Assembly: GCA_013398055.1 (NCBI GenBank)
Contig: VZRS01002384.1
Span: forward strand, 612,934-676,933
Direction: 5' to 3'
Origin: Ifrita kowaldi
Lineage: Eukaryota > Chordata > Aves > Passeriformes > Cinclosomatidae
DNA length: 64,000 bases
The translations under genes were made by a program, and so were the position numbers. Of the stretch, positions 21,201 through 33,841 are shown one piece after another. Each line of letters opens with the position of its first letter. The first letter of the stretch is position 1. The notes under the pieces are model-generated. The model had not been told where the DNA came from. It did not search any database and saw only the letters and a program-made list of their open reading frames with translations.

Positions 21201-24200
21201 TCTCAATACATTCCAATGTGATTTCCATCTAGCTTCCAAAAGAAAAATCAGGACAAAAACGCCCATGTATTCCAAGTTCTTCTTCGGACACACCTTTGTT
21301 TTCTGGCATAAAGTTGGAAAGCAACACAGATGTCCCATAGACTCTGATTTAATCTTGTACCTGCAAGTCCTCTACATGTAATTGCTGTAGTGGTGTAGAC
21401 TGAATGTAAGTATGCCTTGCAACACTAAAATATATGCATTCTCAGAGGGAAAGTAAAGGTATTGAATATTCATGCTGGAAAATTTTCTTCTGAACCATGA
21501 GGTTCCATAGTCCTTGTCTTTTTTCCTGATGAAAAATGTATTGAATCATTTGGTAATTACAGCTTTATTTCATTGAATGGACTGCTGAAGTGGAAAGCTT
21601 CTACTTACTTAGCTAGAGCTGCCAACTGTCTCATAGCTTTGGAAGAATGATGAAAGCAGTTGAAAAGTTCTTCTGATGTATGTTTGCAATGTTAGGCGAG
21701 GGATGTCTGTCTTGGAAGCAAGAGAAGACTAAAAAAATTAAAAGGAGCAATCATTGTTTTTTATCTAGAGAAACTGGTTAAACTTACTCCATATATCCAA
21801 AGAAAATACTGGCTAATAAACAGTAGTTGCAATTCTATGAAAGAGAACTGGCCTTAGGTAGGGAGGAAATGAGAATAATAAAGATATGAAACTGCCATTG
21901 AATGTGTACTTTTCTAATAGAGAATGGAGATATGGCACAGTTGAACATTACAGTGTCTGAGGTATAGTATTTATTCCAGAACACTACTATTATCATGACA
22001 ACACTCATACTGAAAGGATTACCCTCAATTCTCTTCACTCTACAGTTGGTCCTGCAAAGATCCAGCTAATTGGTATCCCAACAGTTTAACAGTTACAGCT
22101 CTTACCAGTTTAATCGTGCCAGCAGCTTCCACTGCAGACAGCACCACTGAGCTGAACAGGGCCTGGGCACTGTGGCATGAAACTGTCCACAGAATCTAAT
22201 TGCTGGTACACAGCTTGGCACAGATTTGAGTCAGGGGAACTAGCACTCTTCCAGGCAACACCTGGTCATGGCTGGAAGAGCAAGGCAAGCCTGGGATGTT
22301 TCCCAATATGCAATACAGGCAAGGCTGACATGTTTCAGTGCAGTAGAAAGTTTAGCCATATGGATGTAAGCCATGCCCTGCCACTTGCCCTCAGGGCCAG
22401 ACAGAGAGCCAGGGCACTTTTTATTTACTTTGTGTAGACATAGATGCTGAAACCAATTTGTTTCTGACATCACTATGATTCACTTTATTGAAGCCAAAGA
22501 TTTATAGAAAATATGTAGAAATAAGAGAATCACCATATCTGTTGGGTGTGTATTCTGGGGAGTGAGGAGGCATATGGAAAATGTGGCAATCATCTTATCT
22601 TAAAAGTAACTTAAATGGGGTTAGACCTATTTTACCCACTAATAACAGCATCTGCTGCATTATGATTTTTTGTCTCTTATTTTTTAAACCTTTTTTCTAC
22701 CAATTTCATTCATATCGATGAGGTTTGGTCATTAGCAGCACGGCACAACCCAGTATTACATTCTGCTCATGGACGAATGTGCACACAACAGCCTGCTTGA
22801 TTTATCTGTTGCCTGTCATATAATCTGCTCAGATCATGTAAGAGGGAGCAGTACCTCCGTGTTTGGTATTCCCACACTTACATCAGAAAGCAAGCACCTC
22901 ACAGCCCGAGGATGCACAGTAGGCAGCCTTACACTGAACCTGAACTTTTTTATATTTTTTTTCCTCTCTGGAAAAAAACCTGTTGACACAAGGGACAATC
23001 CCCCACTCTATTATACCCCCTATACCCCTAAACCCATAGGGGTAGCTCCATTGGTTAGCAAAATCACATTTTAAAATAAGTAAAAGAAATGTAAAAATCA
23101 GTATTTAAAAAAAAACCAAACCTTTCTGTAACGTGAAGACAAAATCAAAACTGAAGAGATACAGTAGAACAAGAATTAGTCTTCAGCTTTATTGTTGTTA
23201 GTGTGTCATGTATTGTCATCTATTGTTCTTTAAAAAATCCCACCTTCTCTGCAAAGGATCTCTCTCTCGGTTTACATGCACAAGTTACATGTCACTCATT
23301 TAGACTTACTGCGATTTTTTTCTCAATACTATTGGTATGTATCTGTGCTGCTCTCATCCTGACTTGTATATTTGTACATTTTTACGCTTCAATGGTTTGT
23401 CTGGCTTTCCATTCACATTGTTTGAATGACCTGGCTCCTTTTCAGACAGAGAAGCCCTGCTTCTAACATGATACAGCAAGTTTACAATGGCCCAAATAAA
23501 TATAACAGGGCTGGGAATGATATACTTTATCCCTCATACAAAATCCTACCTCAAAACAACCTTTCTTTCACTCTCCCTCACAGGCACATAGACACAACTG
23601 CACACAGTTAAGGCTTCTTACATAAACTCAACCAACTTAATTATTTGGCTCTCAAGCACAAAGAAATTCTGCTGCCTTATCAGCTTCTCTTTGCTGATAT
23701 ATATATACATATATAAATATGAAATCTCAGGGGGTAATTACTTCCTCTCTCCACCTGTCTTGGCTCTTACCACCCCAATCCACATAAACACAACATGGCT
23801 TCACAGAGCAGTATACAGACTCTCCAGGACTATCCCATACTGCCTATGCCCATGGTGCTTCTCCCAAACCCAGCAGATACTTAAAGGCTGACGGAGCTCC
23901 CACCCATCTAACCTGCTTGTTCACCTCTCTGTTCCCCAGGTACACTTGACAGTCCTTCATTGAAGAGCAGTATTCACTCTTTGCTTCTTTTTATCCATTA
24001 ATACCAGATAAATAAAAATCAGGAGAGGGAGGGACAGAACGATGGAAAGGGAAAAATGTAGTAACAGACTTAAGATCTAAAACCCATCAACTCACACTAA
24101 ATTATTTCCCCCACCTTCTGAGATTTATATATATACATACACATAGCACTCAAAATCTCTTTGAAGCGTGTTGCTTCAACAAACAGCAGCAGAAACACTC

Positions 24201-25379
24201 TGGAACTAATCTGCTTTTGTAATTTTGTGCCGTTGTTTTACTCTGGTCAGTAATATGACCCACATACAAAACTCTGAAAAAGTTGGATAGCATAACGATG
24301 TAAGAACATGGTAATTTAAACAAGGTAAAACTTTCTTATCTGAGGAAAAAAAGGTTTGAAGTTGCATAAGGTCTGATCTTTCTTAGACACAAGTCAGTAG
24401 GTTTCCAGTGGAAGAGGCAAGCAATTTGTGATTTTGTGTTGGCCTTGCTATTTCAAGGCCTTCTCTGTCTGTCATAATTTATCATAGAAGTAAACATTAT
24501 TACAGACGAAACTCGTCACTTGAAGAGGAATTGTAAAAAAAGTAATAGGGGCAACACTGGTATGCTTACACTCTAATGTACTACAGAAAGGTTTAACAAG
24601 AATATTAAAAGAAAAAATCCAGTTACAGTTTCTTAAGAATGGAGATTTTTTGATTACTTTGCTACTTTCTTAAGAAGTGGGTTTGTTTTTCACATGACCA
24701 GAATGGAAAAGCTAAGTTTTCAGTAAGTTTAAAAATCAAAACACACAAAGACTGGAAAATAACAGTGCTAAGATTATTGTTCTAAAGGGGTTTTTTTTGT
24801 AGTTAAATATTTTCTGCTTTTCTGGGCAAACAAAAATCCCTAGAATTTGATCATATGGCCTCACATTGACAAGACTGGTTATCTGCCAAGCTGGAATTTG
24901 TTCCACTGCACTAATTACTACCATGCAAGCATATGAAGCAACTGATGGCAGCAGTAGGTTATCGTCCTCTAGGTATGCCAGAACTAGAGCAGAATGAGGC
25001 AGAACAGGAAGGTTAAGGCAGCTGAACCTTGCCGGAAGACTCTGCAGCTGTCTCTGCCTCTGCCACAGAGCCCCTGTGTCATGGCAGTCAGGTCATTCCA
25101 ACCAGACATGGAGCAGGTAATGCCATCTGTGTTCTTCACCTCTGGTTCCAAGCCTGGCACCACACAGCCTGACTGGCAGAAACAACAGGATCAGACACTC
25201 CTTCTAACAGCAACAGAAACACTGTTTTCAGCATAACCAGTTCCACGTAACACTAAGTGTTGTGAAAAATCTGTGTTTATAAACTAAAGAGCCAAAAGTA
25301 GTGAATCTTATTCTTTTGTGCTCAGGTACTAGAGCAGCAAGCAATAAAGTGAAACCAGTAAGAAATTTAAAACTGAAGG
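18254..25379. other. Non-coding DNA
   Basis: AT-rich sequence without recognised genes. Short (TA)n tracts occur at about 23,697-23,717 and 24,126-24,137. TACCCCT...AGGGGTA at about 23,024-23,045 is a weak 7-bp inverted repeat. Several open stretches of 60-100 codons show no splice pairing or domain. Confidence 0.45.
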
Positions 25380-25610
25380 AACTGCAGTCCCCTGGATCTT
25401 CCTTCTTGCCATTCCTGAAGATGGGAGTGACACTGGTTTTCTTCCACTCTTCAGGAACCTCTCTCAATCACTGTGACCCTGACATCAAGAGTGGCTCCAA
25501 AATTACCTCAACCAGCAGCCTGTGCACTCATGGGTGCATCACACCAGGCCTCGTGGACTTATATATGTCCAGTAAGGGCTCCCTAACTCCCTCCTCACTA
25601 AGGATGAGCC
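25380..25610 (-). mobile_element. CR1 LINE internal RT fragment
   Basis: On the minus strand this region follows the CR1 RT. First comes a decayed GIHPRVLREL-like block, then EVPEEWKKTSVTPIFRNGKK and EDPG, matching the EVP-DWK-ANVTPIFKKGKKEDPG block common to CR1 copies. After that point (toward lower coordinates) similarity collapses within a few codons. The 3' tail expected of a CR1 copy is not seen nearby. This is an old, internally placed fragment. Confidence 0.75.
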
Positions 25611-28600
25611 TTGCTCCGATGTTTAGGTTGCAAACAAAGAATTGCTTCCTGATAATCTTATTCAGCTAATGCTGAAGAAACAATACAGAATAATACACCA
25701 CTGAAACTAAAATCAACATGTGTTAGGCATGTTCTCACTGCTGCAACTATACAAAGACCTGCCCTAGGGAACCAGAAGCCATTTAGCTCAGAAGACAGAA
25801 TTCTGTGATAGTTTGCCATATTTCATGGCTGTATTTTATGAAAAGGAAAGAGAAGAATACTACCATTACTAGTTTTATTTATTATATTGCTGCTGTTGTT
25901 CTTGCAACTGCTGTGAATTTTATTAGAGATGAGAATCCCACTGCTCTAAGCATATATAATGCTATGGATTACTGTAAGTCTTAAGCATATGCCATATATT
26001 CAGTGAAAAAAATACCTGCTCCAAGATATCACCATGCGCAGGTGAGAAGAGGAATGACAAATGCATTCAACTGAAACAAAGAGAAAGCAAATCACATGAC
26101 AATCACAACAATATTCATTTGTTCGTAGGTATAAAACTAAACAAATAGGTACTAAACCACTAAAAAAGTGAAATAAGAGAAAATAAGGAGTTCAGGAAAA
26201 GTAAGATACATATGTTGGAAAAAAAGCCTTATAAGGGCTGTGAGATAGAATTTAGGGGGAAAAGGAAGGTTTGGCACACAAATAAAGGAAGTATTTGGTG
26301 CATAAAGAAGTATTTTTCACATACAAATTTACTTCTGCCTCACACAGAGCTTTCCTCTAATAATGACGATAAATAAATGACAGGGGGAAAGCTAGGCTGT
26401 GAATAAATTTTATACAAGCTTCAGACCTAGAAAATACTCAGTCTAACATTTCCCCTGCAATTTGTTCCTTTTTGCTCTTCCATTTAGTTTCTCGGTCACA
26501 TATTTTAAGGGCCATTGTGACAACCATGTTGATAGTGGCAGCTTCACAGCATTATGGAGGTCAGGCCTGCAGTCTCAGGAGCAAAGAGGACAAGAGGCTG
26601 CTTGCTGGCTGCAGCACTCTCTGTCACCCCTGGCACAGCGGCCATTAAAACCATCGGGATGACCAGCCGTCCTGGAAGAGGTGTTGTCGTGACAATGGGA
26701 ATTGCAGAAGTTGTGAACGTAAGAACATTAAACACTCCAGTATAGGAGGAAAGTTTAGCAAGCCAAACACACCTGTCTTTTCTGGTTTCTCTTGATTCTT
26801 TTTTTTCAGCAAGTGTCCCAGTATTCCCTTTCTTCAGAAATAAAGATGCTTCTCTACATATTTTGTACATGATTATTTTACAGTATTTCCTTACTTTCTA
26901 AAGCCATTCTGCTTGTGTATTCCCACTTGCAGGCAAGAATCGGCTCAGAATTATTTAGCATTTTTTAGAATTCTCCTGCTTCTTGTGCTCCTTCTCCATA
27001 CCCAGGTGTATTTTACCAATTCTTTTCATATTTTAGGAGTTATTGGCTCACGTATTCATCCTGCCCCAGCTTAAACCGAAATCATGTGAATGATATATTC
27101 TCAGAGAAACATCTGCCCTCTGTACAGTAAAGCAAAGAAAAATTTAAACAGGATATTGAACAACATTAAAAATAGACTGCAAATATGCAATGCTAATTGA
27201 TACACGCTGCATATTTGAACACTGCGCTTAATTTTGCCATTCTTGTCTAAAGAAAAGTACAGTGAAAAAATTTGTAGCCCCAGAAAGGGCAGTATATTAT
27301 GAGAAGCCTACAAATATTCCTATTAGACTGTGGGAGTAATAGGTGCGCTCATTCAGAGGGGAGATTGAAATGAAGACTGTGAGTGGTACATTATTAAAAG
27401 TAGCGAACAACAGCAATAAATTCAAAAACATTTCTGTATCTTCACACTCACTTCAAGGAAAAGGGTATATTCCATAATGCTGAAGTAGTTTTGCACTAAA
27501 TTAATAGAAATTTTGACAATAATACACCCTTGTCTTATTAATTAGCAGAGACCAGCGGAGCAGTCAAGACAGTGGCATTATTGTGGAGAGCATCAGATGG
27601 CACTTGCCAGGAAAGCTGAGACTCTGGAGAGGGAGAGCAGACAAAAGGCAGCCGAGGGGGTGAGCACACACGCAGACTAAGTGCCATTACCATCTGGGTC
27701 CATTTAGGGGTGGCTGGGTATGGACAGATGAACTAAATGGGAAAAAGACTAGCAAGATAAGACACTGAAAGAAATGAAAGGAAGAATAGGCAAGGGAGAA
27801 AAAAGGAAGCACAGGAATGGAGCAAAGCTGGTACAGAGTCTGTGGAGGAGGGAAAGAAGGAATGGGCACAAGAGTTGTTCAGCTCCAGGCAGCGAATGCT
27901 CAGCAACAGCTACATGAAGGTCACTGCTTTGGCTGCTTTGCAGCTGTTTCCACTGCCGGCAGGCTCTGCCTCTTCTCAGCCCTCCCTACAGCCAGTTTAG
28001 GGAGGGCACGGGTTTTGGGGGCAACACCTGGGTCCCAGCATCCCCACGTACCATGGCCTCATGGGCAGGCTGTTGGACACAAGCAGCACCAGGGCAGAGG
28101 TGACCATCCCACGGCAACAATTCCTGCCTTCCCTTTCACATGTAAATCCTACACATGGCTTACGCTCTTCTGGTTAATCTCTGTAGGTTACTGCAATGAG
28201 ACTAAAGGATTTTAACAGGCAAAAGGGACTATAGTTTAATGTGAGAATGAAAAATGTCATGTCAAGTGATAGTAACTACCACAGTTATCCCTATGTTATT
28301 TTTAAATAATTCAAAAATATTGCAGGATAAAAGTGTGAAGGAGCTGTTTTGATTTACTAAAAAATACAGGCTTTTTTTAGTCCTGTAAATGCTTTATTCC
28401 CAAACCTTAATTGGTAAGAGGACAATGTTCAAGAGTGGTTGCTAGAGTGGTTTACACATTAATCTGGCTATTTATAGTAACTCCTACAAGTCTTACAAAG
28501 TCAAAATGAAGCTTTATAAATGACATGGGGAACCAGAAAAGCCCACCTCTATATCTGGCAAATGTAGTGCTTTATTTATTCCATACCATCTTTATCTTTC

Positions 28601-29390
28601 AACAGGAGCCATTAAATCTTCTTTTCTACTTGTATTCCTCCTGTACACCAACAGTACTTTGGTCACTCCATAAAGTAAAATACTTTACAATTTTTTCATC
28701 AGAGTATTAGAATCTAAGCACACTGCTTATGCACAGAATAAGGGAATTTGCATTCCATAACTCTAATATCCTAAGTTCCTGAAGGTAGTATATTAAGTCA
28801 CTCGCATAAAGAAAGGTACTTTGATTTCCTTCATAGCAGTCTCAGCAGACAGCCTTACTTCACAAGCTTAAATTTTATTTAAATTGCAGGTAACTTGAAC
28901 AATGAAACTGCAAACAAGCCCAGCTGGTGATTCCCATTCTCTTCATCGGTCTTCTTCCATTAAACTGTGTATAACAGAAGAGAGGAGAAATCTGGGCAGA
29001 AGGCAGTAAAAGGCAACTAACATGCTTGGATTCTGGAACCATTATCAACCTGCTTCCATATGATTACATGTCCAGTTATGAAGACCCATTAGCCTTTGTA
29101 CTAAGTGGTCTAGGTCCAGTGGCAAACAGTGTGGTGAGAAGGAACCCTGGAAATACCCTCTGACATATTACAGCCAACACGCCATTAAAGCTGCTTATCT
29201 GAAATCCGTACTGTGGATCTGATGGAGGGATTTAGGATGAGAGAAGACATGAGCATGCAGAAGCAAACTGCCAACTAACCAACTTCTACTACTTTTAACC
29301 ACAGCCAAGGAAGTGGCTGAAGTTCAGAATCTTTAAGAAATAAAAGTGAAACACAATACTAAGAATAAGCTGATCGATATTAAAAAGCAA
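25611..29390. other. Non-coding DNA, some GC-richer patches
   Basis: 26,460-26,880 contains overlapping open frames on both strands plus acceptor- and donor-like motifs (CTTCCATTTAG, GTGAACGTAAGA, TTCTTTTTTTTCAG), but no single convincing exon. 27,160-27,260 is rich in homeobox- and octamer-like motifs. 27,550-28,130 is GC-richer, with no recognised gene. Confidence 0.4.
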
Positions 29391-29505
29391 GCTGTTTGGC
29401 CTAGTGGTTGAATCGCTTCCTTTAGATCACAACAGAAAAACCTAATTCCTAACCTATTTTTTGAATACACAGCAGTGATCTGGGTGCACAAGTCATGCAG
29501 CAGGA
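29391..29505 (+). mobile_element. MIR-type SINE relic, 5' part
   Basis: TTTGGCCTAGTGGTTGAATC resembles the tRNA-derived A-box head of MIR. It is followed at the right spacing by CCTAATTCCTAACC and CAGTGATCTGGGTGCACAAG, which fit the MIR blocks around its B box and the GTGTGACCTTGGGCAAG core. Divergence is high, as expected for an old amniote SINE. Confidence 0.55.
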
Positions 29506-32042
29506 CCACATCTTGAATGTCACATCACATGGACAGACAAAAGGCTGTGATTTTGTCCCATAGAAATCCCTAGGAGAGAAGTGGGTCAAAACCTAGCAGT
29601 AGTCCTTTCCATGAAGAGTCCAGTGTGATCCAGATACGTACTTCAGATCATGTCTTACAGCCCTGCAGATTGCAAGTTGTTCTCAAACCACTGATGAAAA
29701 ATTGGAAACAACATGCTCTTCTGTATAGTTTGGAACAGTTTCTTCATGTATAACCAGCTACCCTTACTTTTTGAGGTGGTCTTCAGATGGAGAAAGCAAC
29801 ATTTAAATAAATTAAGAACTTTTAAATTTTTATTTGTCTACAAAGACTTGACAAGCTACCACAGTATGAAGAAAACTACTGAAAAACTTCTGTTTGAACT
29901 GATTAAATGTCATGTGACAATTCCCCTCGGTACTTTGGAATAAAATTGTAACTACTGTATGGCAGATTTGTATTGTACTAAACAATGTATTATACTAAAA
30001 CAATGATATTTAGGAAACCAAAAAGCTAAAAAAGTTTTTGAACTTTCTGAATACACTATAACGTAGGTATGAAAAACATTCTATTAAATATCAAGACATG
30101 TCTAACAATAGAAATTACATGTTTTAACAAAAATTACAATGGTATAAACATCTCTTTACTGCTATGACCACAAGGCCACAGCCATCTATGCCTTGCCTGA
30201 AAATAAGAAATGCCATTAGAGAACTGGTGACATATCAGACTTTATGAACTATGTGTAACACATTAGGTGAAAAGCAAATGCACCCCAGGTTAGCACAACA
30301 GAGACGAATAACCCATACTGAGTGCCACGCTCAGGGAGTTCCCAAAGTGACCTCCCTGACTTCTGATCTCATTCAAGACTAGTATAAATAACAAGGTTTT
30401 GTCCTTCTCCTCTATGACTTACAGCTAAGACAAATATATGTCACTGGTCATCCAGGAATGCACTTTAAGAGGAAAGTCCAAAATGCCTTAGAGCCTAGAG
30501 AGCAAAAAAAACAGATAGCTGAACATTGAAAATATGGTTCTAACTACTTTAGAAATGAGAGTCACTTGATTTTTTAATAACCAAAGGCTAAGTTTCTGAC
30601 AGTTATTTCTCTTTAAATTATTTCAAACATGTTTTTTAACATGGAATATGAAAATCAAAAGATAGATCAAGGAGCCAAAGACGTGAAGCAGCACTAGACT
30701 TTTCACAACTCTCCACAAGTTCTAGAACTTTTCTTGTGCTTTTTTCCTTGCTTCTTGTATTCAAATAACACAAACTTCCTGCTCAGAATACAACTCGGAG
30801 CTGATGGCAAATCCCACATCTGAGTGGCTCTAGAAACCATCCCTAGTTCTCAGTGTCTCCTGGCAGCTTTCTGTGTGTCTGGTTGTAGCACGGTTCTTCT
30901 CGCTTTGATACAGGTCATTAGGCCAAGTCTTCTGTTGGAACTATCACTGAAATTGCAGCCCCCAGGAATTATGCTGCTGCCAAATTCAGATCAGGGGAGT
31001 GAAAAAACACATTTTCATATGTCTTAAAATGCTGATTTTAAACTCCTTGTTCAAATATACATTTTCATTATGGTCGGGATCCTGCACCCTGATTGTGCCG
31101 AGACAGAATCCAACAACAGGATTGCAGCTTAAATTAATTCTCCTGCACTCGGTATTTCCTCTGAATAACCCTGAAATAATAACACTTTGTAGGCATATTC
31201 CACATTTTGTCTGAGAAATTCAAAAGGGTATTATAAACATCCAGGGACACATTCTGCTCTCTCTGCAGTAGTCAGAGAGCCTCCCTAGCTGAACATCTCA
31301 TAACACGCAGAGTAAAGAGGGCACTAATCTGTGGAGTGAGGCGCTCAGTGTGACCCTGCACAATGAGGTGGAAAACAGACATCCATGTCAAAAAAACAGA
31401 AGCTGTGGGAGTTCATGCAATTTTGGATCTATGGAATAAGATGCCAATCTCTTTTAATGAAAATTGTTTGGCCACCCAGCCCTCCTTCTGAGCTTGTCTA
31501 TGCGTGCCCAGGACTCTAGCTCTTCTTCCCATGCTCTAACCTGGCCAAACACAAAGAAGGCCTGGTCAGAGAGGTTAATTAGCTCAGGCAAGAGATTGTG
31601 ATAACAAACCCCCAAGAGTGGTGGGGCAGAGCTGGCTGACATCCACTCAGTCTTGACAGCAAGCACAGCAAGCCTCCCCATGCAGGCTGATACTTGCTCT
31701 CAGCATGCAAAATGGATTCACCTAAGTACCATGTAGAAATGACACCCTCATTATGTAGATTAAAAAATCCAGAATCGTGACATGAAAAGAAAACCCAATC
31801 CTGACAGTGACAGACCTGAGCCTAAATTCCAATATACAAATACTGCTCTGAGGGTGGATATCTGCTAATAATGATCACCACAGTCTAATGACTCATAACC
31901 ACCTGAACTCCAGGACCATTTTCTTATCCTTACGGAGACCTACAGAAACAGCTCTCTTCTGAGAAGATGCTGGTTTCTGCACCATTACATGTGATTTCTA
32001 AGTAGTAAGGTGGGAACAGCAGATAGATTTACAAGGTTTCCT

Positions 32043-32073
32043 TGTGTGTGTGTGTGCGTGTGTGTGTGCGCGC
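32043..32073. repeat. (TG)n microsatellite ending in CGCGC
   Basis: An alternating purine-pyrimidine run of TG units, interrupted by two GC steps and ending GTGCGCGCC. About 31 bases. Confidence 0.95.
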
Positions 32074-33792
32074 CAGTAGAGAAAGAATTCATTTGTGTAG
32101 CCTGTACAACTCCTGGTCAGCTAACCCAATGCCTACAGCTTAGTGCTGCATAAAAGTTGTGCTCCTAATTGCCTTCCCATTTCAGCTAATTCTTTGCTGT
32201 GTGAGCTAACCGAGTGTGGAGCCAATTTTCACAGCTTCCAGGGTTTTACATGGCTTTCCATGCTTTAGAGCTACAAACTATCCTTTAATTGAATTAAACA
32301 CTTCAATGTGCTCATAAATGTGGAAAGAATACATCCTCCCCCATACGAAACAGGAATAGATATTGATCTGCAAGCTAGAAACCTCCTTATACTTTAGTAA
32401 TAATAGCTATAATTTTGATTTTTTTTTAAATGGGCAAGGTTTTTTTGTTCGGTTAGTTTGGGGTTTTTTTTCGTTGCAGAGCTTTAGAATAGTAACTATT
32501 TATGGGGCTTTGAAAGATACAAATAAGCAACCGGTGTTCCATACTTTGTATTAAACAACATGCAGATTTCAGAAGATGTACATGGTCCTACGCTGTTACT
32601 TAAAAGAAACACTTTAAGTTCGGTAAGGTCGGTCCTTTCTTTCAGTGATGCTTTATGGAGTTCAAAATACAGCCCAGAACTTTATCCCAAGAAGAGATAA
32701 CAAGGATGTGGACATGCACATACAAGCAGAGATAATGTGAATAAATAAAGCACAGTGGATATAATTTCATTTTTCTTTCCATTGCTTTTCACATCATTAT
32801 TCTTTGTTAGGAAAAAAAATAGTGAAACAAATTAAAAGCAAAAATTCTACAGAGGATCTCATAAACTTTCACATCAGCACAAAAATATTACTATAAATTA
32901 AAGAAAGTGCGATCAGGGGATAAGGGGGAAACTATTGGGACTTGTAAGCACTAAATTTATAAAAAAATCTAGTTTATGCGATGCATTAAAGTCAGCCTGA
33001 ATTATTAAGAGAAATTCCCTTCGTGTCCCCAGGTGCTTTACAATGTCTGTGTAGTCCATATCAAAAGTTCTGGATGCTTTGTGCTAGAGTCACAGTCGTC
33101 GATGAAGCACAAATTTAAGACGACAGGTAAAAGAGGTCTATGTGACTAGGGATTGATAATGGTCCACTGGGCTGTCCACCTTTATGTTACCAGTCCAAAT
33201 CCAACCCAGTTAAAATAACAGAAGCTGGTGAGGTCTGAGAGCTGTTCAGTGGCCCATGTGAAACAAATGCAATGATTTGGACCAGCACCCTGTGGACTAG
33301 CAGTCAAATCACAACTCTTCCTCCTGCCTATTTTTCAGGGTGACTCCTTAGACTTCAACAAAGAAGGGGAAAAAAAGCCCTAGGAATACCATCTACCTTC
33401 TCTGCAAGCAGTAAACACCATAAGCTTAAGGGCATTTACATTTATTACAGAACAGCGATTTATATTGCAGTAGCACCAGTGGACCTTGACTGCTATCAGT
33501 GTGAGCTATGAGCACAGGAAAAGAGATGACTCCCTCTTCAGAAAGACAGGCATTGCCCTTATGAGAAAGGACAGAAGAACAAATCAACTCTATGGACTGT
33601 ATTTATTCGTAATTGCAAGTCTCCGCCCCAGCCATGCTACACTGAAGGAAGGCTTTCAGCACCCCACTCTTCCATGCTCTACAGCTGCAACAACTACTTT
33701 ATGCTTAGAATAAATGCATCAGCAAGTGATTTTGAAAACATATTCATACAGCCAGGGCATTTGCTTACATCACTAGTATTATTATATCTGAG

Positions 33793-33841
33793 ATATATAC
33801 ATACATACATACATATATATATATATATAAAAATATATAAA
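33793..33841. repeat. (CATA)n to (TA)n microsatellite
   Basis: ATATATACATACATACATAC passes into about nine TA units and then AAAATATATAA. A compound AT microsatellite. Confidence 0.92.

Noticed and set aside
29400..29430. tRNA gene (A-box-like GGCCTAGTGG)
   Set aside because: No cloverleaf or intact B box; better explained as a MIR head.
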